Of a stretch of DNA of 64,000 nucleotides, positions 57,232-64,000 are shown piece after piece. A program made the position numbers and the translations under genes. Origin of the DNA: Nitrospinaceae bacterium (GTDB lineage: Bacteria; Nitrospinota; Nitrospinia; Nitrospinales; Nitrospinaceae); NCBI GenBank assembly GCA_029261395.1, contig JAJDBJ010000067.1, forward strand, positions 1-64,000, in the 5' to 3' direction. Position 1 is the first letter of the stretch. Every line of letters begins with the position of its first letter. The notes under the pieces are model-generated. The model had not been told where the DNA came from, did not search any database, and saw nothing but the letters and a program-made list of their open reading frames with translations.

Positions 57232-58590
57232 ATGGATACCATCAACCAGTTCCTGGCCGATTTGAGTTCAATTCTCTGGGGCCCCTGGTTGCTGGCTCTG
57301 CTGGTCGGTACCGGGATTTGGTTGACCATTTTACTGAAAGGCATTCAATTTCGTTTGCTCCCTTACGCTTTACGACTGACTTTTTCGCGCGAGCGGACGG
57401 GTAAGGGGGATGTCTCTCATTTTGGTGCGCTCATGATTTCCCTCGCCGCCACCATTGGTGTCGGAAATATCGCCGGAGTGGCGACGGCGGTCGCCATGGG
57501 TGGTCCCGGAGCGGTGGTGTGGATGTGGATCACCGCTCTGTTTGGCATGGCCACTAAATACGCGGAAGGCTTTCTCGCCGTGCGTTACCGGCAGGTCAAT
57601 CACAGGGGGGAAATTTCCGGCGGTCCCATGTATTATCTGGAGACCGGATTGGGATGGAAATGGCTGGGCGTCTGGTTCGCTGTATGTGGCGCGTTGGCGG
57701 CTTTCGGCATTGGCAACATGGTCCAGGCAAATACCACCTCCGCCGCTCTGGTCAAACTTTTTCCCATTGATAAGATATGGATTGGCACTGCTTTGGCGGT
57801 AATTACCGGGTTGGTGATTTTGGGTGGGGTCAAACGCATCGCTGAGGTGGTTTCGTTCTTTGTGCCGATTATGGTGTTGTTGTATTTTGGCGGGTCACTG
57901 TTTATCATCTTGACCCATTTGGAGCAATTGCCAGCGGGCCTGTCCGTTCTTTTCAAGCAAGCCCTGTCGGGAACTGCCGCCAGTGGCGGGTTTGCGGGTG
58001 CCACGGTGGCCCAGGCGATTCAATGGGGAGTCGCACGGGGCTTGTTTTCCAATGAATCCGGTTTGGGAAGCGCTCCCATCGCGGCCGCTGCGGCCAAAAC
58101 CAATCAGCCGGCCAAACAGGCGCTGGTCTCAATGACCGGGACTTTTTTAGATACCATCATTGTGTGTTCGTTGACGGGCCTTGTGCTTTCCACGACGGGA
58201 GTTTGGACTTCCGGGGAAACCGGGGTGGACTTGACTCTGTTGGCTTTCAAGGCAGGACTTCCCGGCGATTGGGGGAAATGGATTGTGACTCTGGGAGTGG
58301 TCACATTCGCGTTCTCAACCATCTTGGGCTGGTGCTATTACGGAGAAAAATGTTTTGAGTATCTCGTCGGCGAGAACTATATTCGCTACTACCGAATGGC
58401 GTGGATCATTTTTGTTTTTATCGGAGCAGTCGTCAAGCTGGATCTGGTATGGAATTTTTCAGATGTGATGAACGCCATGATGGCGATCCCCAACTTGATC
58501 GGATTGATTGGTTTGAGTTTACTGTTGTCCCGGGAAACCAAAGAATTTGAAAAAGGTATTCGCGACGGCACGATTCATCGGTTTGACTAG
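57232..58590 (+). CDS. Sodium:alanine/glycine symporter (AGCS family)
   Basis: 452 residues with about eleven hydrophobic segments. Landmarks are LAATIGVGNIAGVATAVAMGGPGAVVWMWITALFGMATKYAEG, GGPMYYLETGLG, SNESGLGSAPIAAAAAKT, and GWCYYGEKCFEYL. This is the AlsT/DagA pattern for Na+-coupled uptake of small amino acids. A TATAAT at 57160 may be part of its promoter. Convergent with the GT2 gene, 10 bp away. Confidence 0.92.
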   Translation: MDTINQFLADLSSILWGPWLLALLVGTGIWLTILLKGIQFRLLPYALRLTFSRERTGKGDVSHFGALMISLAATIGVGNIAGVATAVAMGGPGAVVWMWITALFGMATKYAEGFLAVRYRQVNHRGEISGGPMYYLETGLGWKWLGVWFAVCGALAAFGIGNMVQANTTSAALVKLFPIDKIWIGTALAVITGLVILGGVKRIAEVVSFFVPIMVLLYFGGSLFIILTHLEQLPAGLSVLFKQALSGTAASGGFAGATVAQAIQWGVARGLFSNESGLGSAPIAAAAAKTNQPAKQALVSMTGTFLDTIIVCSLTGLVLSTTGVWTSGETGVDLTLLAFKAGLPGDWGKWIVTLGVVTFAFSTILGWCYYGEKCFEYLVGENYIRYYRMAWIIFVFIGAVVKLDLVWNFSDVMNAMMAIPNLIGLIGLSLLLSRETKEFEKGIRDGTIHRFD

Positions 58591-58600
58591 AATTTAGGGG

Positions 58601-59296
58601 TCAGTTGAATAACCGAAACCGGATGATAAACCAGATCGCCGCCACGCCGTCTTTCCAGCCTATTTTTTTTCCTTCCGCATAATCCCGACCGCTGTACGAA
58701 ATAGGGACTTCGTAAATCCGGAATTTCTGTTTGGCAACCTTGCTGGTGAATTCCGGTTCGAATCCAAACCGATTGCACTTCAATTCGATGGAGTCCAGGA
58801 CTTGTCGGGTGAAGACCTTATAGCAGGTCTCCATATCGGTCAGGTTCAGGTTGGTCATTACATTGGACAAGAGGGTCAGGGCCATATTGCCGACGTAATG
58901 CCAGAAGAACAGAACCCGATGGGGTCCACCCAGAAACCGTGACCCGTAGACGACATCCGCCCTTCCATCCAGAATCGGCTCCAATAGTTTGCCGTAATCC
59001 TTGGGATCATATTCCAGGTCCGCGTCCTGAATGATAATGATATCCCCCGATGCCTCGGCGAATCCGGTCCGGAGCGCCGCACCTTTTCCTCGATTATACT
59101 GATGCATTACCACCGTATATTCTTTTTTATTTTTATAGCTCTCGACAATTTCACGTGTGCCGTCGGTGGAGCAATCATCGACCAGTACGATTTCTTTTTC
59201 GTAATCGACCGCTTCCACACGGGTCAGCAGAGTGTTGAGCGTATTTTTTTCATTATAAACTGGAATGACAATTGAAAGTTTCACAGGCACCATCAA
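58601..59296 (-). CDS. Glycosyltransferase family 2
   Basis: 231 residues; a GT-A fold with [30 protein letters not shown], the DXD-type [12 protein letters not shown] and [18 protein letters not shown]. This resembles dolichyl-phosphate/polyprenyl-phosphate sugar transferases. There is no C-terminal membrane helix. Likely involved in cell-envelope glycan or glycolipid synthesis; substrate not determinable. Confidence 0.88.
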   Translation of the reverse strand: MMVPVKLSIVIPVYNEKNTLNTLLTRVEAVDYEKEIVLVDDCSTDGTREIVESYKNKKEYTVVMHQYNRGKGAALRTGFAEASGDIIIIQDADLEYDPKDYGKLLEPILDGRADVVYGSRFLGGPHRVLFFWHYVGNMALTLLSNVMTNLNLTDMETCYKVFTRQVLDSIELKCNRFGFEPEFTSKVAKQKFRIYEVPISYSGRDYAEGKKIGWKDGVAAIWFIIRFRLFN

Positions 59297-59390
59297 AGTT
59301 TGTTTGATACATGAAATTTACCTAGAAATTTAGTGTAAGGGATAAATTCAGGGAAGTCTAAAACATTGTGAAGGGAAGAATGGAGGCTTT

Positions 59391-59918
59391 TTAAAAGGAT
59401 ATCTTCTCATTTGCCAGGTGTTGAGTGATGCTGTTTGCCAGCAGGCCGGTGAGAATACCGGAAATCAGGGAAAAGGTGAGAAACACCGGCAGTAGATTGA
59501 AAAATACGTTTTGATGAATGAACAGGAAGAACACGCACACAAATATCGCGGTGGTGTGAGCATAGGCCGCCGCTACACTGATCCCCACCAGGCTGAAGGC
59601 CCGATGCCGTCCTTCCCGATAGAGTAGGCCCATGATGCCCACCGAAGCCAATCCTCCAGCCAGGCTCAGAAAAAATGTAGGGCTGAGAAACGTTCCGCCC
59701 AGTACCGATCCGAGCAGGATGCGCAACAGGGTGACCTCCAGAGCCGCCCGGAATCCGAGAAACACCAGGGCGATCAAAGTCATGATATTGGCCAGCCCCA
59801 GTTTGACCCAGGGAGTGGGCAGAGGGAGCAGTGCTTCGAGTCGATGCAACACGACCCCGAGTCCGACCAGCAGGGCGATGATGGCCATGCGTCTGTGCGG
59901 AGATTGAATGCGATCCAC
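59391..59918 (-). CDS. Gx-type transporter family membrane protein
   Basis: 175 residues with about five hydrophobic segments: LALLVGLGVVLHRLEALLPLPTPWVKLGLANIMTLIALVFLGFRAALEVTLLRILLG and FLSLAGGLAS. This matches the 'heptaprenyl diphosphate synthase component I / Gx transporter' family, whose relatives are often beside FMN- or electron-transport genes. No such partner is nearby here. Role unknown. Confidence 0.7.
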   Translation of the reverse strand: MDRIQSPHRRMAIIALLVGLGVVLHRLEALLPLPTPWVKLGLANIMTLIALVFLGFRAALEVTLLRILLGSVLGGTFLSPTFFLSLAGGLASVGIMGLLYREGRHRAFSLVGISVAAAYAHTTAIFVCVFFLFIHQNVFFNLLPVFLTFSLISGILTGLLANSITQHLANEKISF

Positions 59919-59952
59919 AAAACACCCCGGGGGTAGGTTTCAGGAGAAAATC

Positions 59953-62406
59953 CTATTTGACGGTAAAAACGTAATCTTTCTTTTTAAAGTCCACGTGGAT
60001 GGTATCGTGGTCTTTGAACTCGCCATTGATGATCCGCATGGAAATGGCATTCTCGATTTTATCCTCGATCAGACGCCGCAGAGGCCGCGCGCCGTACATT
60101 TCACTGAAACCCTCCCTGGCCAGTTCGTCTTTCACCTTGTTGGTGACCTCGAGAGTGATATGGCTATCCTTCAAGCGTTTGGCAAGATTGTTCAGCATTA
60201 GATCCGCAATCTGGCGCACCTGATCCGGCTCCAGTTTATGAAACACGATGAGGTCGTCGAGCCGGTTGATGAATTCCGGCTTGAATAATTTCTGTACTTC
60301 GCTCAGCACCATCGCCCGCACCTGGTTGTAGTCTCTTGAGGGATCATCCGTCACCGCAAAACCGATCCCCTTGGTTTTGCCCTCGGTGATCGACTGCGTC
60401 CCGATGTTGGACGTTCCGATGATGATGGCGTTCTTGAAGCTGGTGACCCGCCCGTGCGCGTCGGTCAGTCGTCCGTCGTCGATCAATTGCAAAAGAATAT
60501 TGAACACGTCGGGATGCGCCTTCTCCAATTCATCGAGCAGAATAACGGAGTAGGGGTGGCGCCGTACTTTTTCAGTCAACTGTCCGCCCTCGTCGTAGCC
60601 GACATAGCCGGGGGGCGAGCCGATGATTTTGGACACAGAGTGTTTTTCCATATACTCGGACATGTCGAGCCGGATCAACCGGTTCTCGTCGTCCAGCAGA
60701 AACTCCGCCAGCGCCTTGGCCAATTCGGTTTTACCCACGCCCGTGGGTCCGAGGAACAGGAACGAACCAATGGGGCGATCCTTGTCCTTGAGGCCGGCAC
60801 GGTTGCGGCGGATGGCGTTGCTGATGGCGACGATGGCGTGGTCCTGTCCGATCACCCGCTTGTGCAGGTTCTCTTCCATGTTCATCAGCTTGGCGGTCTC
60901 TGTTTCACGTATTTTGTTAACGGGAATACCCGTCCACGTTGCCACCACGTTGGCGATGTCTTCTTCGGTCACCGAATGATCGACCTTGCTCAGCTCCGTG
61001 TTCCATTTTTTCTTTTCAGCGGATAATTTTTTGTCGATCTCCAAAACATCCTGACGGAGCTGGGCAACTTTCTCGAAGTCCTGTGCATCAAAAGCGTCTT
61101 TCTGGTTCTTGATGATTTCGTTGCGGTCTTTTTCCAATTGCTGGATGACCGGGGGAACATAGATCAACTTCAGGTGTTTTTTTGCACCCGCCTCGTCGAG
61201 CAAATCGACCGCCTTATCCGGTAGTGCGCGATCGTAAATATGCTTTTCCGACAGTTTGGCCGCCGCAAGGATTGCCTCATCCTGGAAATGAATGGAATGG
61301 TGTTTTTCGTATTTGGCCTTGAGTCCCTCCAGCATGGCGACGGTCTCATCGACCGAAGGTTCGTCGACCAGTATCGGTTGAAACCGACGGGCGAGGGCCT
61401 TGTCTTCCTCGATACTTTTTTTGTAGTCGTCCAGAGTCGTGGCCCCGATGCATTGCAGTTGCCCTTTGGCGAGTGCGGCTTTCAGCATGTTGGAGGCATC
61501 GACGCCGCCCGCTCCCGCACCGGCGCTCACGATGGTATGCAGTTCATCGATGAATAAAATGATGCTACCGTGCGCACTGGTGACTTCATCCTTCACCGCC
61601 TTCATGCGCTCTTCAAATTCGCCGCGCATTTTGGCACCGGCGATGATCTCGGACATTTCCAGAACCTTGACGCGTTTGTTCAGCAGAGAGTTGGGAACTT
61701 CGGCTTTGACGATTTTTTGCGCCAGCCCCTCAACGATGACGGTTTTGCCCACGCCGGGTTCACCGATCAGCACGGGATTGTTTTTCTTGCGCCGCGACAG
61801 GATTTGGATAATGCGGTCGATTTCTTTTTCGCGGCCGATCACCGGATCGAGTTCCCCCCGTCGCGCCATGTCGGTGAGGTCGGTGGTGTACTGGCCCAGT
61901 ACATCCATCTTGCCTTCGCCGTCTTTTTCGTCGATATTGATGCCGCCGCGCATGATCTCGAGGTCTTCCTTGATCTTGTTGTATTTCAGCCCGAATTCCT
62001 GCAGGACATCCGCCGTCCGTCCCACGCGAGGATCAAACAGAGCCAGGAACATGGCACCGACACTGATATAGCGATCCCCCAACTTTTTCGCCTCGTCCTG
62101 GGCGATCTCGAACAGAGAATCTGTTTCTTTAGAGAGGTGAATGTGCTCAATCTGCTGTTCCTCGAATTTGGCTTCGCCTTCCTGAAGCTCGAACAGACGG
62201 TCCATGATTTTCCGCGTCAGTTTTTTGTCTTCGGGATAGTAGGTTTCCAGTAGTTTGGCGATCTGTGAATCCTGTTGCTCCAACAGGCCGATCAGGATAA
62301 AGTCCGGAGTGAGGAGCGTCTGGCGCAAATTGACCATCTCCATCGTTCCCGCATTGAGAGCTTCGATGACTTTGTCGGTGAGTTGTCTCAAGTGTTGTTG
62401 CAACAT
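59953..62406 (-). CDS. clpC: ATP-dependent Clp protease ATP-binding subunit ClpC
   Basis: 817 residues. N-domain with two Clp repeats (1-140). AAA-1 Walker A GEPGVGKT, then a middle region with a UVR-like stretch (DAQDFEKVAQLRQDV). AAA-2 Walker A GPTGVGKTELAKALAE. An IGF tripeptide (KGIGF) at the expected ClpP-binding loop supports ClpC rather than ClpB. Unfoldase feeding ClpP; no clpP is in the window. Followed on the minus strand by the Gx gene, 34 bp downstream. Confidence 0.93.
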   Translation of the reverse strand: MLQQHLRQLTDKVIEALNAGTMEMVNLRQTLLTPDFILIGLLEQQDSQIAKLLETYYPEDKKLTRKIMDRLFELQEGEAKFEEQQIEHIHLSKETDSLFEIAQDEAKKLGDRYISVGAMFLALFDPRVGRTADVLQEFGLKYNKIKEDLEIMRGGINIDEKDGEGKMDVLGQYTTDLTDMARRGELDPVIGREKEIDRIIQILSRRKKNNPVLIGEPGVGKTVIVEGLAQKIVKAEVPNSLLNKRVKVLEMSEIIAGAKMRGEFEERMKAVKDEVTSAHGSIILFIDELHTIVSAGAGAGGVDASNMLKAALAKGQLQCIGATTLDDYKKSIEEDKALARRFQPILVDEPSVDETVAMLEGLKAKYEKHHSIHFQDEAILAAAKLSEKHIYDRALPDKAVDLLDEAGAKKHLKLIYVPPVIQQLEKDRNEIIKNQKDAFDAQDFEKVAQLRQDVLEIDKKLSAEKKKWNTELSKVDHSVTEEDIANVVATWTGIPVNKIRETETAKLMNMEENLHKRVIGQDHAIVAISNAIRRNRAGLKDKDRPIGSFLFLGPTGVGKTELAKALAEFLLDDENRLIRLDMSEYMEKHSVSKIIGSPPGYVGYDEGGQLTEKVRRHPYSVILLDELEKAHPDVFNILLQLIDDGRLTDAHGRVTSFKNAIIIGTSNIGTQSITEGKTKGIGFAVTDDPSRDYNQVRAMVLSEVQKLFKPEFINRLDDLIVFHKLEPDQVRQIADLMLNNLAKRLKDSHITLEVTNKVKDELAREGFSEMYGARPLRRLIEDKIENAISMRIINGEFKDHDTIHVDFKKKDYVFTVK

Positions 62407-62427
62407 GATAAAGTGAGTTCCTTAAAA

Positions 62428-63363
62428 TTATGAGAGCAGGTTTTTCAAATGCGCATGCACCGAGCTGGCCAGTGCGTCTGGATCGTAACCGCCCTCCAGC
62501 ATGGAGATCAGGCGGCCATTGCAGATTTCATTCGCGGCGGTGACCATCAATTCGGTCATCGCTCCGTAACATTCGGTGGATACTTTCATTTGTCCCAGCG
62601 GGTCGTTGGCGTGGGCATCGAACCCGGCGGATAAAATAATGAGATCCGGTTTGAACCGGATCATTTCCGGGATGAGTTTGTCTTTGACCAGCGCCAGATA
62701 ATCCTCGTCGTTGGAATAAGCGCGCAGAGGAAAATTGAGTGTGGTGCCCAGCCCATCGCCGGTGCCGGTTTCTTCGGCGGCTCCGGTTCCCGGATAAAAC
62801 GGATACTGATGAGCACTGCTGTAATAGACATTGCTCTTGTCGTAAAATGAATGCTGGGTGCCGTTGCCGTGATGCACGTCCCAGTCAAAAATAAACACGC
62901 GGTCGAGACCTTTTTTCTCGATGGCGTAATCGGCGGCGATGGCGACATTGTTGAACAGGCAGAACCCCATCGACCGGTCACGCTCGGCATGATGGCCCGG
63001 CGGACGCACCGCACAGAACACGTTGTCGCAGGTGCCGTCCAACACCAGATCGACGGCTTTTAATCCCGCACCGGTGCTGAGCAGGGCAGCGTCATAAGAC
63101 TGGCTACTGATCGAGGTGTCGGCATCCAGACTGCTGGCGCCTTCCTCACATTTGCGTTGCACAGATTCGGCATAGCCCGCAACATGGTTCAGGCCGATCT
63201 CGTCGATAATGGCCGGACGCGGCTCGTGCCTCTGCAATTGGGAATTGAGTTCGGAATCTTTCAGGTGATTCTCTATCGCTATCAGACGTCCGAAATTTTC
63301 CGGATGCTGGCCGGTATCGTGCTCCAAGTATAACGGGTGGTAGATGTAACCTGTTTTATTCAT
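62428..63363 (-). CDS. Histone-deacetylase-superfamily hydrolase
   Basis: 311 residues; zinc amidohydrolase of the HDAC/acetoin-utilisation/acetylpolyamine group. Catalytic His pair in RPPGHHAERDRSMGFCLFNN, metal ligands in DWDVHHGNGTQH and SAGFDAHANDPLG. Class II HDAC-like sequence. In bacteria, members deacetylate polyamines, acyl-CoA synthetases or unknown targets; nothing here tells which. Ends 21 bp before clpC and could be cotranscribed with it. Confidence 0.92.
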   Translation of the reverse strand: MNKTGYIYHPLYLEHDTGQHPENFGRLIAIENHLKDSELNSQLQRHEPRPAIIDEIGLNHVAGYAESVQRKCEEGASSLDADTSISSQSYDAALLSTGAGLKAVDLVLDGTCDNVFCAVRPPGHHAERDRSMGFCLFNNVAIAADYAIEKKGLDRVFIFDWDVHHGNGTQHSFYDKSNVYYSSAHQYPFYPGTGAAEETGTGDGLGTTLNFPLRAYSNDEDYLALVKDKLIPEMIRFKPDLIILSAGFDAHANDPLGQMKVSTECYGAMTELMVTAANEICNGRLISMLEGGYDPDALASSVHAHLKNLLS

Positions 63364-63436
63364 TAGAGTTGGGCTCTTTTAGGGAAATGAGGCTACACCC
63401 TATCAAAAGCCTCGGTCTATATCAATAATATTGCAA

Positions 63437-64000
63437 ATGACTGAAAGCAAGGACATCCTGGAAAAACTCGAGAAAATCCGCCTCAAAGCCCTGGAATTGG
63501 GGTTCGACGGGTTTGGTGTCGCACCACCCGATGTGGGAGAGTCGGGGGAGTGGTTCCAGCAGTGGCTCGCCCAAAATTACGACGGGGAGATGGCTTATAT
63601 AAAACGCGGCGAGGCCAAACGGCTGGATCTCGACCTGGTTCTGCCCGGGGTGAAAAGCGTGATCTGTCTGACTACGCCCTATTTTACGACGCCCCGGACC
63701 CTGGACTACCTCAACGAGCCGGAAACCGGTGATATCTCAAATTATGCCCTGAATCTGGATTACCACGACCTCATCCAGCCCCGTTTGCGGGAATTGGAGG
63801 CTTGTCTGGCCGAGGTGTTCCCCGGTTGCCAGACTAAAGGTTATGTCGATACCGGCCCCATTCTCGAAAAACCGTTGGCCGAGAAAGCCGGGTTGGGGTG
63901 GATCGGCAAGCACACCAACCTGCTCACCGAGGGGGTGGGATCGTACTATTTCCTGTCCGAAATACTGGTGGATGTGGCCCTGCCGCTCTCCGAGGCGGGG
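63437..64000 (+). CDS. queG: Epoxyqueuosine reductase, 5' part
   Basis: The first 188 codons; the gene runs off the window. ATG 63437 gives MTESKDILEKLEKIRLKALELGFDGFGVA, then MAYIKRGEAKRLDLDLVLPG and the QueG signature PLAEKAGLGWIGKHTNLL. Cobalamin- and iron-sulfur-dependent reductase finishing queuosine in tRNA. The two ferredoxin-type clusters would lie beyond the edge. Divergent from the HDAC-type gene. Confidence 0.93.
   Translation, partial: MTESKDILEKLEKIRLKALELGFDGFGVAPPDVGESGEWFQQWLAQNYDGEMAYIKRGEAKRLDLDLVLPGVKSVICLTTPYFTTPRTLDYLNEPETGDISNYALNLDYHDLIQPRLRELEACLAEVFPGCQTKGYVDTGPILEKPLAEKAGLGWIGKHTNLLTEGVGSYYFLSEILVDVALPLSEAG

Noticed and set aside
59953-62406. ClpB disaggregase as the identity of the Clp ATPase
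   Set aside because: The middle region is short and carries a UVR-like stretch, and an IGF tripeptide sits where ClpP binds, favouring ClpC.

Overview
This window looks like chromosomal core DNA from a Gram-negative bacterium, probably a deep-branching marine lineage such as Nitrospinota. That placement is my inference from protein sequence style and gene content; there is no rRNA gene here to settle it. The outer membrane is implied by lipid A and LPS genes (lpxK, two waaA-type Kdo transferases, a waaF-type heptosyltransferase) and by a predicted outer-membrane beta-barrel. No phage, insertion sequence or CRISPR array was seen.

Region 1 (1-5545): the 5' part of leuS on the minus strand, then a plus-strand operon led by a MerR regulator. 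MerR has the mercury-binding cysteine triad and a mer-type operator overlaps its own promoter. The genes behind it are not merT/merP/merA. They encode a cysteine-rich thioredoxin-fold protein, an exported heavy-metal-associated protein, an outer-membrane barrel protein and a six-bladed NHL lipoprotein. This is the best candidate for an undescribed system in the window.

Region 2 (5600-17085): accessory and envelope genes. These are a PutP-type Na+/solute symporter, an A+T-rich nuclease-fold gene of foreign look, tandem Kdo transferase paralogues divergent from lpxK, a repeat-packed intergenic region, an ICMT-like membrane methyltransferase, a large secreted PDZ protein with about twelve 'GGDD-Y...QGAG' repeats, and an amidohydrolase. 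A possible small RNA lies just before the tRNA genes.

Region 3 (17086-48386): the translation/transcription core. The order is tRNA-Tyr, tRNA-Gly, tRNA-Thr, rpmG, tRNA-Trp, secE, nusG, rplKAJL, rpoBC, rpsLG, fusA, tuf, the complete S10-spc-alpha series (without rpmD and map), rpoA and rplQ, closed by a strong intrinsic terminator. Notable oddities are an RpoB with a four-cysteine insertion that looks like a copy of the RpoC zinc-binding motif, a NusG with an acidic N-terminal extension, charged low-complexity tails on several proteins, and many UUG starts.

Region 4 (48387-64000): a YkgJ cysteine-cluster protein, a gene-poor 0.9 kb stretch, then rho (with a C-rich, G-poor segment at its start), rpmE, prfA, prmC, murA and waaF on the plus strand. 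Next come a PRC-barrel protein, a DUF4124 protein, an AGCS-type symporter, a GT2 glycosyltransferase, a Gx-type membrane protein, clpC, a histone-deacetylase-family hydrolase and the 5' part of queG, which runs off the end of the window.
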